Of a stretch of DNA of 33,227 bases, positions 6,351 through 16,633 are shown in pieces. This DNA is from Candidatus Pseudolachnospira avium. GTDB taxonomy: Bacteria > Bacillota > Clostridia > Lachnospirales > Lachnospiraceae. A program made the position numbers and the translations under genes. The notes beneath the pieces were generated by a model. That model saw nothing but the letters and a program-made list of their open reading frames with translations, searched no databases and was not told where the DNA came from. Numbering within the stretch: the first letter of the stretch is position 1; every line of letters begins with the position of its first letter. The DNA is taken from NCBI GenBank assembly GCA_904420025.1, contig CAJFTW010000102.1:1-33227 (forward strand), written 5' to 3'.

Positions 6351-8117
6351 TTGTATTATCCGGAGGAGATTGTGGAGGAGGTGCGGTCACGGAACGATAT
6401 TGTGGCGGTGATCTCCCAGTACGTGAAGCTGATGAAGCGGGGGGGCAACTATTTTGGCCTCTGCCCTTTCCACGGGGAGAAGACTGCCTCCTTTTCCGTT
6501 TCCCCCTCCAAGCAGATGTACTATTGCTTTGGCTGCGGCGCCGGCGGGAACGTCATCACCTTTGTGATGGAGTATGAGAATTACACGTTCCCGGAAGCCC
6601 TGAAGGTGCTGGCGGACCGGGCCGGCATCACCCTCCCCCAAGGGGAGGAGTCGGCGGAGCAGAAGCGGCAGGCGGATCTCCGGAGCCAGCTGCTGGCGGT
6701 GAACAAGGAGGCCGCCCGGTACTATTACTATCAGCTGCGGGGGAAGGGCGGAGAGCGGGGGTACCAGTACCTGGCGGGCCGGGGGCTTTCCCCGGAGACC
6801 ATGAAGAAGTTCGGCCTGGGCTTTTCTCCCATGGCAAACCAGGCCCTGTACCGGTACCTGAAGGGCAAGGGCTGGGAGGACGGGCTGCTCCGGGAAAGCG
6901 GCCTGGTGAAGATTGACGAGCGGGGGGCCCGGGACCGGTTTTGGAACCGGGTCATGTTCCCCATTATGGACATCAACAACCGGGTCATCGGCTTCGGCGG
7001 CCGGGTCATGGGAGACGGGGAGCCCAAATACCTCAACTCCCCGGAGACCCGGCTGTTTGACAAGAGCCGGAACCTGTACGGCCTGAACCTGGCCCGCCGT
7101 TCCCGGCGGCCCTACATGCTGCTGTGCGAAGGGTACATGGATGTGATTGCCCTGCACCAGGCGGGCTTTGACTGCGCCGTGGCATCCCTGGGAACGGCCT
7201 TTACACCGGGACATGCCATGCTGATCAAGCGGTACGTCTCCGAGGTGATCATCACCTACGACAGCGACGGCGCCGGCCAGAAGGCGGCGCTGCGGGCCAT
7301 CCCCATCCTGAAGGAGGCGGGGCTTTCGGTGAAGGTGCTGAACATGAAGCCCTACAAGGATCCGGACGAGTTTATGGTCCACTTGGGGGCGGAGGCCTAC
7401 GAGGAGCGGATCGGCCAGGCGGTCAATGCCTTCCTCTTTGAGACGGATGCCCTCCGGGACCAGTACGATCTCAGCGACCCGGAGGGCAAGACCGGCTTCC
7501 ACCGGGCGGTGGCAGGGCGGCTGACGGAGTTTGCCGATGAGTTGGAGCGGAACAATTACCTGGAGGCGGTGTCCGCCCGGCATCAGATCCCCCTGGAGGC
7601 CCTGCGGGAGATGGTGAACCGCTACGGCGGCCGCCGGGTGACGGCGGAGCCGGAGGCCCGGGAGGAAGAGGGGAGGCCCCGGAAAAAGAAGGAGAAGGAT
7701 GAGGGGTTCCAGGAGGACCAGCGGCTTCTGCTGAACTTCCTGGCCACGGAGCCGGCTGCCTGCGGCGGGCTGCGGAAGCTTTTGACCCCGGAGGACTTCA
7801 CCGGACCGGTGTACCGGCCGGTGGCGGAGGCCATTCTGGGAACCCTGGAGAGGGAGGAGCCGGTCCAGCCGGCGGCCATCCTCAGCCAGTTCCTGGAGGA
7901 CGAAGAAAAGAGAAATCAGGTGGCGGCTGTGTTCAATACCGCTCTGTCCGAGAAAACAAATAAGGAGGAACGGGAGAAAATATTGACAGAGACCGTGCGC
8001 CGGTTAAAACGGGCCCGGCTGGACCGCCAGGTCCGGGAGGAGACCGACCCGCGCCGCCTGCAGGAGCTGATCCTGGAGAAGGCCAAACTGGAGGCACTGC
8101 ATATTTTCCTCGATTAA
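6351..8117 (+). CDS. dnaG: DNA primase DnaG
   Basis: This primase makes RNA primers at the replication fork; it has 588 residues. Domains in order: CHC2 zinc-binding domain with C38-x2-H41 and C59-x2-C62, the RNA-polymerase core domain, and the TOPRIM domain with E260-GYMD264 and D304-S-D306-GAGQKA as metal ligands. A charged linker (about 430-450) follows, then a helical DnaB-binding C-terminal domain. It starts at TTG (6351): AGGAGG at 6339-6344 is six bases upstream and the product begins with the family-typical [17 protein letters not shown]. It is co-transcribed with dgt upstream and sigA downstream, the classical macromolecular synthesis arrangement. Confidence 0.97.
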   Translation: MYYPEEIVEEVRSRNDIVAVISQYVKLMKRGGNYFGLCPFHGEKTASFSVSPSKQMYYCFGCGAGGNVITFVMEYENYTFPEALKVLADRAGITLPQGEESAEQKRQADLRSQLLAVNKEAARYYYYQLRGKGGERGYQYLAGRGLSPETMKKFGLGFSPMANQALYRYLKGKGWEDGLLRESGLVKIDERGARDRFWNRVMFPIMDINNRVIGFGGRVMGDGEPKYLNSPETRLFDKSRNLYGLNLARRSRRPYMLLCEGYMDVIALHQAGFDCAVASLGTAFTPGHAMLIKRYVSEVIITYDSDGAGQKAALRAIPILKEAGLSVKVLNMKPYKDPDEFMVHLGAEAYEERIGQAVNAFLFETDALRDQYDLSDPEGKTGFHRAVAGRLTEFADELERNNYLEAVSARHQIPLEALREMVNRYGGRRVTAEPEAREEEGRPRKKKEKDEGFQEDQRLLLNFLATEPAACGGLRKLLTPEDFTGPVYRPVAEAILGTLEREEPVQPAAILSQFLEDEEKRNQVAAVFNTALSEKTNKEEREKILTETVRRLKRARLDRQVREETDPRRLQELILEKAKLEALHIFLD

Positions 8118-8151
8118 GGCAAAACTAGGAATCGATGGAAGGTTGGATGCT

Positions 8152-9195
8152 ATGGGAGTGAGTGCGGAAGGTCTGGAGCTTCGGACCCAAAAGCTGTTGG
8201 CGGCGGCGGCCCGGAAGGGCAATGCCCTGGATTACGATGAGATGATGCAGATCCTGGGGGACGAGGAGCTGGACGCAGAGCAGTACGAGAAGGTACTGGA
8301 GGCCCTGGAGGAAAAGCAGGTGACCCTGGTGGAGGCGCCGGAGGAGCCGCCGGAGGAGGGGGAGCTGTTGCCCAACGATCCGGTGAAGATGTATCTGAAG
8401 GAGATTGGCAGCGTGATCCTCCTCTCCCCGGAGGAGGAGCGGGAGCTGGCCAAGCGGGTGGCCGACGGGGATGAGGACGCCAAGCGGCAGCTGGCGGAGG
8501 CCAACCTGCGGCTGGTGGTCAGCGTGGCCAAGCGGTATGTGGGCCGGGGCATGCAGCTGCTGGACCTGATCCAGGAGGGAAACCTGGGGCTGATGCGGGC
8601 GGTGGAGAAGTTTGACTACCGGAAGGGCCACAAGTTCAGCACCTACGCCACCTGGTGGATCCGCCAGGCCATCACCCGGGCCATTGCGGACCAGGGGCGC
8701 ACCATCCGGATCCCGGTGCACATGGTGGAGACCATGAACCGGATTCTGCGGCTGTCCCGGCAGATGGTGCAGGAGCTGGGCCGGGAGCCGCGGCCGGAGG
8801 AGCTTTCCCGGGCCAGCGGCATTCCGGTGGACAAGGTGGAAGAGATTCTGAAGATGACCCAGGAGCCGGTGTCCCTGAATACTCCCATCGGGGAGGAGGA
8901 CGACAGCCGCCTGGGCGATTTTATAGAGGACGAGCATGTGGAGGTGCCGTTGGACGCGGCCACCTACTCCCTGCTGCAGGAGCAGCTGGAGGAGGTGATG
9001 GCCACGCTGACCGAGCGGGAGCAGCGGGTGCTGGAGATGCGGTTTGGCCTTCTGGACGGCCAGAGCCGGACCCTGGAGGAAGTGGGAAAGGAGTTCCAGG
9101 TGACCCGGGAGCGGATCCGCCAGATTGAGTCCAAGGCCCTGCGCAAGCTGCGCCATCCCAGCCGGAGCCGGAAGCTCCGGGACTTTTTGGAGTGA
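8152..9195 (+). CDS. rpoD: Primary RNA polymerase sigma factor (RpoD/SigA)
   Basis: The housekeeping sigma-70 factor, about 347 residues, the compact Firmicutes form. Visible parts: a region 1.1-like helical segment (about 10-60), an acidic linker, region 1.2 ([12 protein letters not shown]), and region 2 with [54 protein letters not shown] for core binding, -10 recognition and melting. Region 3 follows, then region 4 with [20 protein letters not shown], the -35-reading helix-turn-helix. ATG 8152 was preferred because GGAAGG ends nine bases before it; an in-frame TTG at 8143 would add three residues. It is downstream of dnaG with a 34-nt gap that holds no evident promoter. Confidence 0.96.
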   Translation: MGVSAEGLELRTQKLLAAAARKGNALDYDEMMQILGDEELDAEQYEKVLEALEEKQVTLVEAPEEPPEEGELLPNDPVKMYLKEIGSVILLSPEEERELAKRVADGDEDAKRQLAEANLRLVVSVAKRYVGRGMQLLDLIQEGNLGLMRAVEKFDYRKGHKFSTYATWWIRQAITRAIADQGRTIRIPVHMVETMNRILRLSRQMVQELGREPRPEELSRASGIPVDKVEEILKMTQEPVSLNTPIGEEDDSRLGDFIEDEHVEVPLDAATYSLLQEQLEEVMATLTEREQRVLEMRFGLLDGQSRTLEEVGKEFQVTRERIRQIESKALRKLRHPSRSRKLRDFLE

Positions 9196-9198
9196 AGA

Positions 9199-9888
9199 AT
9201 GGAATTATCCAAGAGATTGCAGTGTGTGGCAGACCTGGTGACGCCGGGAAGCCGGATGGCGGATGTGGGCACGGACCATGGCTACCTGCCCATCTGGCTG
9301 GTGGAGGCGGGCGTCTGCCCCGGGGCCATTGCCATGGACGTGGGAAAGGGGCCTCTGGAGCGGGCCCAGGTACATATCCGGGAGCATGGCTTGGAAGAGA
9401 AAATTGAAACCCGCCTGGGGGACGGGCTGGAACGGCTGGCGCCGGGGGAGGCAGATACCCTGGTGCTGGCAGGCATGGGCGGTCCGCTGATGCAGCGGAT
9501 TCTGACCCAGGGGGCGGGGACGGCCCGGGCTGCCCAGGAGCTGATCCTCTCTCCCCAGTCGGATTTGCGGGCCTTCCGGCAGTTCCTCTATGAGGACGGC
9601 TATACGGTCACGGAGGAACGGATGCTCCGGGAGGATGGGAAGTACTATACGGTAATGCGGGTGGTGCCGGGGCAGGATCCGGAGCCCTGGTCTCCGGCAG
9701 AGTTTGGCTATGGCCGTCTGCTGCTGCGGCAGCGGCCGCCGGTGCTCCGGGAGTTTCTGGAAAAGAAGCGGGAGACCTGCCGGAAAATCCGGGAAAGCCT
9801 GGCCCGGGAGATCAAGCCATCCCCCCGCCGGCAAGAGGTGGAGGAGCGGCTGCGGGAGCTGGAAGAACTGCTGCGGGACTGGCCCTGA
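9199..9888 (+). CDS. trmK: tRNA (adenine(22)-N1)-methyltransferase TrmK
   Basis: An SAM-dependent class I methyltransferase that makes m1A22 in tRNA; 229 residues. The SAM-binding motif I is MADVGTDHGYLPIWL (residues 20-34), followed by AMDVGKGPL (motif II) and the LAGMGGPLMQRIL region. The C-terminal third is a coiled helical extension typical of TrmK/YqfN. It begins 3 nt after the sigA stop, with GGAG inside the end of sigA as ribosome binding site. The neighbouring order sigA-trmK-nif3 matches Bacillus (yqfN-yqfO) and supports the assignment. Confidence 0.93.
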   Translation: MELSKRLQCVADLVTPGSRMADVGTDHGYLPIWLVEAGVCPGAIAMDVGKGPLERAQVHIREHGLEEKIETRLGDGLERLAPGEADTLVLAGMGGPLMQRILTQGAGTARAAQELILSPQSDLRAFRQFLYEDGYTVTEERMLREDGKYYTVMRVVPGQDPEPWSPAEFGYGRLLLRQRPPVLREFLEKKRETCRKIRESLAREIKPSPRRQEVEERLRELEELLRDWP

Positions 9889-9966
9889 GGGCACCCTCCG
9901 GTCCAGCCGGCCATGGGGATGCCGCCGGAAGAGCGGCGAGAAAACGTCAAAAGGAGGAAGCGCAAC

Positions 9967-10749
9967 ATGAAGGTACAGGATTTGCTGACACTGCTGGAAG
10001 GGCTGTGCCCCCTGTCCTACGCCTGTGACTGGGACAACCCCGGCCTGCAGGTGGGACGGCGGGAGATGGAGGTCCACGGGATTTATGTGGCCCTGGATCT
10101 GACGGAAGCGGTGATCCGGGAGGCGAAGCAGGCGGGCTGCAACTGCGTGCTCACCCACCATCCCCTGCTGTTCTCCCCGCTGCGTCGGGTTACGGAGGAA
10201 AGTGTGCCCGGACGCCTGGCCCTGACGCTGGCGGAGGAAAAGATGGCCTGCGTATCCATGCACACCAACTTTGACGCGGCCCCCGGCTGTATGGCGGATC
10301 TGGCGGCGGAGCGGCTGGGCCTGCGGGACAGCGTGTATCTGGAACCGGTGGCGGACGGGGGCATCGGCAAGGTGGGGAACCTGCCGGAGCCCGTATCCCT
10401 GGAAGCCTTCTGCCAGCAGGTGAAGACGGCCTTCCGGCTGCCTGCGGTGACCCTCTACGATGGCGGGCCGGAGGGAAGAACTGTCTCCCGGGTGGGGATC
10501 CTGCCGGGCAGCGGCAAGGGGGAGATTTCCCTGGCCCAGGCGCAGGGCGCCCAGGTGTATGTCACCGGAGATATGGGGCATCACCCGGGGCTGGATGCCA
10601 TGGCGGACGGCCTGGCGATGATTGATGCCGGCCACTATGGGATTGAGTGGATTTTTATCGACTTTATGGCCGCCTGGCTCCGGGAGCATTTGACAGATCC
10701 GGTGCAGGTGTCCCAGGCACCGTTTCAAATTCCCAGCCGGGTGGTATGA
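9967..10749 (+). CDS. Nif3-like dinuclear metal protein (YqfO/YbgI family)
   Basis: A member of the NIF3/GTP cyclohydrolase 1 type 2 family, 260 residues. It is the short YbgI-like form without the PII-like insertion seen in Bacillus YqfO. The metal ligands are visible in VLTHHPLLFSP, in SMHTNFDAA and in DAGHYGIEW near the C-terminus. The start is ATG 9967, with AGGAGG (9952-9957) nine bases upstream; an in-frame ATG at 9913 has no ribosome binding site. The biochemical role of the family is unsettled; the dinuclear site suggests a hydrolase. The position after trmK is the conserved Firmicutes order. Confidence 0.9.
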   Translation: MKVQDLLTLLEGLCPLSYACDWDNPGLQVGRREMEVHGIYVALDLTEAVIREAKQAGCNCVLTHHPLLFSPLRRVTEESVPGRLALTLAEEKMACVSMHTNFDAAPGCMADLAAERLGLRDSVYLEPVADGGIGKVGNLPEPVSLEAFCQQVKTAFRLPAVTLYDGGPEGRTVSRVGILPGSGKGEISLAQAQGAQVYVTGDMGHHPGLDAMADGLAMIDAGHYGIEWIFIDFMAAWLREHLTDPVQVSQAPFQIPSRVV

Positions 10750-10827
10750 GGCGGAAGCGTAACATGCCGTCCGGAGGCAAGAACGCACAAGGGAAAGACC
10801 AGCGCGCAGACGCAGACAGGAGGCAGC

Positions 10828-12480
10828 ATGGAAGTACAGATTCACGGAAATATTTACGACATCCCCCAGGGTACAGCGTACCGGCAGCTGGCGGAACGGT
10901 TTCAGCCAGCGTATGAGAACGACATTGTGCTGGCCACGGTCAACGGAAAGCTCCAGGAACTGCACAAGACGGTACAGGCTCCCTGCTCCCTGGAATTTGT
11001 GACTACAGCGGATAAGGCCGGGGCCCAGTCCTATGAGCGGAGCCTGATCCTGCTGATGAACAAGGCCATCTACGACCTGAAGCCCCTGGAGGATATGGAG
11101 AAGGTGAACGTGAAGTTTTCCGTCACCCACGGGCTTTACATAGAGGTCACCGGCGCCTTTACCGTGGACCAGACGTTTCTGGATCAGGTGGATGCCCGGA
11201 TGCGGCAGCTGGCGGAGGCGGATATCCCCATTGAGAAGGAGGATGTGCATGTGGATGACGCCATGGCCTTTTTCCGGCAGGTGAAGATGTTTGACAAGGA
11301 GCGGCTGTTCCGCTACCGCCGCAGCTCCCATGTGAACATCTACCGGATCAATGGGTTTGCCGATTACCACTACGGCTATATGGTGCCTTCCACCGGTTAT
11401 CTGAAGTATTTCCGGCTGCAGCTGTACCGGGAGGGCTTTGTGCTGCTGTTCCCGGAAGCCCAGAACCCCCGGGTGGTGCCTCCTCTGGAGGCCAATGAAA
11501 AGCTGTTTGATACCATGCAGAAATCCTCCCGGTGGTGCGAGCAGCTGGGAGTGGATACCGTAGGCTCCATCAATGAAAAGATTGCCAGCGGGCAGATCCA
11601 GGATCTGATTCTCATTGAAGAGGCGCGGCAGGAGCGGGAAATCTCCGAGATCGCCTCCCAGATTGTAGCCCGGCCCCACATTAAATTTGTAATGATTGCC
11701 GGCCCGTCCTCCTCCGGGAAGACCAGCTTTTCCCACCGGCTTTCCATTCAGCTGCGGGCCCAGGGGCTGGTGCCCCATCCCATCGGCCTGGACGACTATT
11801 TTGTGGACCGGGAGCACACCCCCCGGGATGAGAACGGGGATTACAACTTTGAGGCCCTGGAGTGTGTGGACATTGAACAGTTCAACCGGGATATGACGGC
11901 GCTGCTGGCCGGGGAGAAGGTCCCCATGCCCACTTTCAACTTCAAACAGGGGAAGCGGGAGTACCGGGGCAACTACCTGCAGCTGGGAAGCCAGGATATT
12001 CTGGTCATTGAGGGAATCCACGGGCTCAACGATGCCCTGTCCTATTCCCTTCCCCGGGAGAGTAAATTTAAAATTTATATCAGCGCCCTGACCCAGCTGA
12101 ACATAGACGAACACAACCGGATTCCCACCACCGACGGCCGGCTGATCCGGCGGATGGTCCGGGACGCCCGGACCCGGGGCAATACGGCCCGGGATACCAT
12201 TGCCCGGTGGCCATCGGTACGGCGGGGAGAGGAGGCAAATATCTTCCCCTACCAGGAGACGGCGGACGTGATGTTCAACTCCGCCCTGTGCTATGAATTT
12301 TCCGTGCTCAAATCCCATGCGGAGCCGCTGCTCTTTGGCATTCCCACAGACGCCCCGGAGTACCAGGAGGCCAAGCGGCTGCTGAAGTTTTTTGACTATT
12401 TTCTGGCGGTGGACAGCACCGCCATCCCCGGAAATTCTCTGTTGAAAGAGTTTATCGGGGGAAGCCTGTTCCAGGTGTAG
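10828..12480 (+). CDS. TGS-domain nucleoside (uridine) kinase-like protein
   Basis: A 550-residue fusion. The N-terminal part (about 1-60) resembles a TGS domain and the following 60-200 resembles the threonyl-tRNA synthetase second additional domain. The C-terminal third is a phosphoribulokinase/uridine kinase P-loop domain with Walker A GPSSSGKTS (292-300), GLDDYFVDREHTPRDENGDY and EGIHGLND. This architecture is common in Clostridia and annotated as nucleoside kinase; the phosphate acceptor is not established. AGGAGG (10818-10823) precedes ATG 10828. It closes the plus-strand housekeeping cluster. Its last 29 bases overlap the convergent hydrolase gene, and no terminator is visible. Confidence 0.88.
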   Translation: MEVQIHGNIYDIPQGTAYRQLAERFQPAYENDIVLATVNGKLQELHKTVQAPCSLEFVTTADKAGAQSYERSLILLMNKAIYDLKPLEDMEKVNVKFSVTHGLYIEVTGAFTVDQTFLDQVDARMRQLAEADIPIEKEDVHVDDAMAFFRQVKMFDKERLFRYRRSSHVNIYRINGFADYHYGYMVPSTGYLKYFRLQLYREGFVLLFPEAQNPRVVPPLEANEKLFDTMQKSSRWCEQLGVDTVGSINEKIASGQIQDLILIEEARQEREISEIASQIVARPHIKFVMIAGPSSSGKTSFSHRLSIQLRAQGLVPHPIGLDDYFVDREHTPRDENGDYNFEALECVDIEQFNRDMTALLAGEKVPMPTFNFKQGKREYRGNYLQLGSQDILVIEGIHGLNDALSYSLPRESKFKIYISALTQLNIDEHNRIPTTDGRLIRRMVRDARTRGNTARDTIARWPSVRRGEEANIFPYQETADVMFNSALCYEFSVLKSHAEPLLFGIPTDAPEYQEAKRLLKFFDYFLAVDSTAIPGNSLLKEFIGGSLFQV

Positions 12481-13762
12481 GGGCCGGGCGGCGGTAGGAC
12501 ATCAGTTTTTGCAGATGTTCCCGGTTGTACATAACATCGCAGATGGAGTGACCACTGTATTTTCCATAGTGTTTTTTCGTATAGATCTCCATGGGGACCA
12601 AGCGGTGGAGTTCCTCAATGTTTTTGCCCATATCCCGATATATCTGCTGCATCAGCACAATGGCCTCGGCACTTTCATGGAAAAAGGCAATGGGATCCGC
12701 CGCACCGTGATGGATGTACACCGGTGTTTCTGCGTCGGCGATCGCCTGGAGGCATTCTTCCAGCTGCCCGGGCTTCAGGCTGTCCATGTTCATACCGCGG
12801 TAACGAGGTCCTCCGCTGCCTGGCATGGCGCAGGCAAACAGTTCCGGGCAAAACTGCAGATACGCCCATGTAGCGATGGAGCCTGCGGATTGGCCGGTAA
12901 CATACACTCTTTCCGGATCCACCTGGGGTGTATTCCGGATAAAATCCTTCAGCATGGCCACGGCAGGGCCTCCATCCGGGTACCACTGGAAACCAAAGTG
13001 CAGCTGAGGGCTTAAAATAATGGCGTCCGGCGCATTTTCCAGCAGCAGCCGGTTCATGGTGCAGATGGCCTGGACGCCACGGTTATGTCCGGTATAATTA
13101 AAACCAGCTCCGGCGGTGGCCACAATCAGCGGATACGTTTTTTCCGGATCTATGTGAGAGGGGTATTTTACCTCGTAAAAAACGTCGTCATCGGGGGCGG
13201 AAAAACATCCATGGACAAATTGGTCGTAATAGGGATTGATTGTTGCGCCCTGAGCCGTATAGAATGGCAGGTCTGCATTCAGGCAGATGCTTCCGTCCGC
13301 AGCTTGAATGGGTTTTCGCACCCGCAGCCGAATGGAAAAATCCTGAGTAGGATCCAGCAGGCGGGTACAGACCTGCAGCAGGCCCATATCTTTTTCCGGA
13401 TCCAGATCTAGTACCAAAAAGCATCCGGGGCCTGGTTCCATTTTAACGGAAGCAGCGGACCAGATTTCTTGAATGCGGACTTCCTGGCGGACTGGTGTCG
13501 GAACCGGTTCCGAAGCTCCTCCGCGGGAAAGGGGAGCTAAGATACCTTTGATCATTTCCGGGTCTGTAACGTGATAACACAGTGCGTCCGCGAGTTCCTC
13601 CAGATTGTTGTAGGGGGGGATCTTTTCCGCGGAAACCTCCAGGCTGTCCACCGACGGGACGGTAACTGGCCGGTCGAATTCCAAGAGAAGACGATTCCAA
13701 CGATATTTTACAATTCCGGCCACATCATCCAGGCCGACAACCGGGTAAATACATTTCAGCAT
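12452..13762 (-). CDS. Esterase-type alpha/beta hydrolase with N-terminal beta domain (predicted peptidase/PHB-depolymerase-like)
   Basis: A 436-residue cytoplasmic protein without a signal peptide. Residues about 1-170 form an Ig-like/beta-rich N-terminal region. Residues 190-420 are an alpha/beta hydrolase of the COG4099/esterase-D-like type, with nucleophile Ser292 in GQSAG, acid Asp356 in HHGAADPIAF and base His405 in SGHSICD. Ester cleavage is inferred from the family. AAAGGA precedes ATG 13762. It follows the second symporter after 14 nt and is the last gene of a minus-strand operon with two transporters, so it probably cleaves the imported compound. Its final codons run antisense into the kinase gene, which gives a proline-rich C-terminal tail. 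Confidence 0.8.
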   Translation of the reverse strand: MLKCIYPVVGLDDVAGIVKYRWNRLLLEFDRPVTVPSVDSLEVSAEKIPPYNNLEELADALCYHVTDPEMIKGILAPLSRGGASEPVPTPVRQEVRIQEIWSAASVKMEPGPGCFLVLDLDPEKDMGLLQVCTRLLDPTQDFSIRLRVRKPIQAADGSICLNADLPFYTAQGATINPYYDQFVHGCFSAPDDDVFYEVKYPSHIDPEKTYPLIVATAGAGFNYTGHNRGVQAICTMNRLLLENAPDAIILSPQLHFGFQWYPDGGPAVAMLKDFIRNTPQVDPERVYVTGQSAGSIATWAYLQFCPELFACAMPGSGGPRYRGMNMDSLKPGQLEECLQAIADAETPVYIHHGAADPIAFFHESAEAIVLMQQIYRDMGKNIEELHRLVPMEIYTKKHYGKYSGHSICDVMYNREHLQKLMSYRRPAPTPGTGFPR

Positions 13763-13776
13763 AATTTACGTCCTTT

Positions 13777-15177
13777 CTACTGTTGAGGTGTGCATTCGCG
13801 ATTTTCCTGGGAATTTCGGTGCCGTTTCTCCAGTTCAGCCCGGATGGCGGGCATTTTCTTGTCCAGACGGAAAAAGCACAGGGAAATCACGCACAGTGTA
13901 TAAGCAATAATCGGTCCAAAGATAAAAAGGTATTTGATGGTAGCAACCGCGCTGTCCGGCTGAACTGCCAATTCTCCTGCGTAGCCGCTGAGACTGAGAG
14001 CCAGGCCAAGGCCGGCGGTGATCAAGGAGCCCACCATTTTATTCAGCGTGGATTTGACGCTGAATACCAGGCCCTCCTGGCGAAAGCCGGTCTTCCATTC
14101 CCCATATTCCACCGTGTCTGCGAAAAATGCGGTTTCACAGGCGTTGACTGGGGCAAAAAATACGCCGCGGATTACATTACCCACACAAAGAAGGAGAAAA
14201 CTGGATGTATCTGCCAGAATGACGGCGTATCCCAGCAGGGACAGTAGCCCTCCGCAGATAGCGGTTTTCTTTTTTCCGAAGCGCACGATCAGAGGGGCGG
14301 CCAAAGGCATGGCGACCATTTGACTGAGGGTAGCACAGGAAAAGAGAATCCCAATGCGGGAAAGGTCTCCCACCACATAGCGGCAGTAATAGGTCTGTAT
14401 ATTATTGATGATCATGAATCCAAAACTATTGAAGACAGCGCACAGGTTCATTAACCACCAATATTTGTTGGAAAACAGAGCCTTTAACTGTATAAAAAGT
14501 TCACGGATTGAAAATTTTTCCCCGGAAACCGGAACCGGGATTTCCCGGGTCAGGCCTACAGAGAGAAACAGGCAGATCAGGCCAAACAGGGAAAAAAGGA
14601 GAGCCGTGTTCCGGTAACCATCAGAACCTCCGCCAAAAGCGGTGACCAAGGGGACCAGAAGGTTGGAAACGACCATGCCGGTTCCCATAGAAAAAAACAT
14701 ACTGATGGTGCTGAGAAGCGCGCGTTCGGAGGAATCGGCAGAGGTCAGCGCATTCAGTGTGATCAACGGCAGATGTACAATGGTATAAGCCAGACAGTAC
14801 AATGTATAGATGATGATCACATAAACGATTTTTCCGGTTAGGGAAACACTGGCCGGAACGCAAAACAGCAGGAACATGGACAATGCCAGGGGCGCGGCAA
14901 AGAAGAGTACCCAGCCCCGGGCTTTCCCCCAACGGCTGCTGGTATTGTCTTCGATGACTCCCATGATAAAGTCGGTGACGCCGTCTATGACAGCGGAAAC
15001 CCCGATGATAATCCCTACCATATGGGCAGGAAGATACATGACATCCGTCAGATAAAAGGAAAAGAAACTGCTGACCATCCCTCCAATGAGGGTGGCGCCG
15101 AAATATCCGGCGCCAATTCCAATGCAGTTCCTTAAAAAAAGGGGATTTTTTCGGAACGGATTGGTTGAATGCTTCAC
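13777..15177 (-). CDS. GPH-family cation symporter, paralogue 2
   Basis: An integral membrane transporter with 12 predicted helices, 466 residues, of the glycoside-pentoside-hexuronide:cation symporter family within the MFS. The family signature DTVEYGEWKTGFRQEG is visible at about residue 330. GTG (15175-15177) is the start: AGGAGG lies seven bases upstream on the minus strand, in the 19-nt gap after paralogue 1. It shares the same motif and topology with its upstream neighbour but is clearly diverged, so this is an old duplication or two substrates. A sugar, glycoside or related conjugate is the expected cargo; the exact solute cannot be predicted. Confidence 0.88.
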   Translation of the reverse strand: MKHSTNPFRKNPLFLRNCIGIGAGYFGATLIGGMVSSFFSFYLTDVMYLPAHMVGIIIGVSAVIDGVTDFIMGVIEDNTSSRWGKARGWVLFFAAPLALSMFLLFCVPASVSLTGKIVYVIIIYTLYCLAYTIVHLPLITLNALTSADSSERALLSTISMFFSMGTGMVVSNLLVPLVTAFGGGSDGYRNTALLFSLFGLICLFLSVGLTREIPVPVSGEKFSIRELFIQLKALFSNKYWWLMNLCAVFNSFGFMIINNIQTYYCRYVVGDLSRIGILFSCATLSQMVAMPLAAPLIVRFGKKKTAICGGLLSLLGYAVILADTSSFLLLCVGNVIRGVFFAPVNACETAFFADTVEYGEWKTGFRQEGLVFSVKSTLNKMVGSLITAGLGLALSLSGYAGELAVQPDSAVATIKYLFIFGPIIAYTLCVISLCFFRLDKKMPAIRAELEKRHRNSQENRECTPQQ

Positions 15178-15196
15178 GCTTTTCCCTCCTAGTTTG

Positions 15197-16567
15197 TTAC
15201 TCGTTTCCTTTGTGGTTTTTCAGTTCTGCCAGGATCTGCGGGTATTCATCCTCCAAACGATAGAAGAATACACAGATATAAGTCAGGATGCAGAAGAACA
15301 TAGGCAGATACAGGTACAGCAGTTTGATCCCGAACAGGGCGGTAGCGCTTTGCGCAACACCGGCTTCATAGCCTGTGGCAGCCAGGATAAATCCAACGCA
15401 GCCGCTCATGATAGCGGAAAATACACTTTTAATGGTGCTGCATGCCATGCTGATCATACCTTCCTGACGAAAACCATTTTTCCATTCACCGTATTCTACC
15501 GTATTATTCAGAAGCCCGTTTTCACATCCCTGATAAGGGCCGGCAAAGAAGCCGCGGATCAGCAGTCCCACAAAGAATACCGGGAAATTGGATACACCAA
15601 AGATCATCAGCAGAAATCCGATCATACTGCAGGCACCGGTGGCCAGAATTACTTTCCGGCGGCCGAACTTGGCCATGATCGGGCCAAATACAAACATAGA
15701 AATAATGCCGGGAACGGTGGAAGCAGTAAAAAGCAGGCCAATCTTTCCGGGGTCATTGAGTACATAAATGGCAAAATAGGTCTGGGAACCCATGAAAGAG
15801 CCAAACCAGCAGGAGAATGCCACGCCAGCAAGAGTCATAAGGATCCAGTATTTATTGGCGGCAAGCCCCTTGATATCCGCAAACAGAGAACGGTTGCGGG
15901 CTTTTTTCTGTTTTGCGCGGTCTTCCCGGATTTCTTCCTTGGAAGTAAACAGAAAATACAAAGAAAAGATGGAACCCACGGCTACAAATAGGATGGCGGT
16001 ATACAAGAAACCTTTATGTCCGCCGCCCAATTTTTCAACGATGGTAAGCAGAAAATTATTGACAATGATTCCAATGACCATGCCCCATACCATGTTCTGC
16101 ATACTTAAAGTTCCGCGGCTTTTGGGATCCTGCGTAATATTGGGCGCCATGGCTGTATACGCTGCCTTATAGGAATTGAAAATGGCAATGTACACAAAAT
16201 ACAAAACCGTTGCCAGGATAAATTTGGTATTGGTCGGCAGGGAGTCCGGGATGGCATACAAAACAATGCCAAAGAATACAAAGGGAATAAACAGACGCCG
16301 CACCCAAATACCGCCTTTGCCCCGATCCGATACGGTACGGTCCAGGACAATGCCAAACAGGAAGCTGACAACAATAGCCAAAATAGAACCTACCAGGACG
16401 GTGATCCCCTCCTGCTCCGGAGAAATCCTTAAAATATCTGTGAGATAATAGGCAATGAAACCAGATGCAATGGCGTTCATTAATGTAGAACCGACATTGC
16501 CGCTTACATAGGAAACAATCTTTTTTAGTCCAAGGGGCTGGACTTGTGGATTTTTTTGTTGTTCCAT
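15197..16567 (-). CDS. GPH-family cation symporter, paralogue 1
   Basis: A 456-residue, 12-helix MFS transporter of the GPH family, with the signature NTVEYGEWKNGFRQEG at about residue 350 and a cytoplasmic central loop rich in Lys/Arg (EDRAKQKKARNR). It is the first gene of the transporter-transporter-hydrolase operon. GAGAGGA precedes ATG 16567, and a good sigma-A promoter lies about 65 nt further upstream. Base composition is visibly AT-richer than the housekeeping genes. Cargo is unknown; a glycoside or ester-conjugated sugar would fit the downstream hydrolase, which is inference. Confidence 0.88.
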   Translation of the reverse strand: MEQQKNPQVQPLGLKKIVSYVSGNVGSTLMNAIASGFIAYYLTDILRISPEQEGITVLVGSILAIVVSFLFGIVLDRTVSDRGKGGIWVRRLFIPFVFFGIVLYAIPDSLPTNTKFILATVLYFVYIAIFNSYKAAYTAMAPNITQDPKSRGTLSMQNMVWGMVIGIIVNNFLLTIVEKLGGGHKGFLYTAILFVAVGSIFSLYFLFTSKEEIREDRAKQKKARNRSLFADIKGLAANKYWILMTLAGVAFSCWFGSFMGSQTYFAIYVLNDPGKIGLLFTASTVPGIISMFVFGPIMAKFGRRKVILATGACSMIGFLLMIFGVSNFPVFFVGLLIRGFFAGPYQGCENGLLNNTVEYGEWKNGFRQEGMISMACSTIKSVFSAIMSGCVGFILAATGYEAGVAQSATALFGIKLLYLYLPMFFCILTYICVFFYRLEDEYPQILAELKNHKGNE

Positions 16568-16633
16568 GTTTTCCTCTCTTTTCTTTCAGTCTATGTCTGT
16601 ACTTTCGTGTACGGACCGTAAATACAGGTGACA

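Noticed and set aside
9205-12318. A minus-strand frame of about 1,037 codons open across trmK, nif3 and the kinase
   Set aside because: It lies antisense to three well-recognised genes. GC-rich codons with G/C at the third position leave the antisense frame free of stops, and the peptide is Pro/His/Gln/Leu-rich with no domain.
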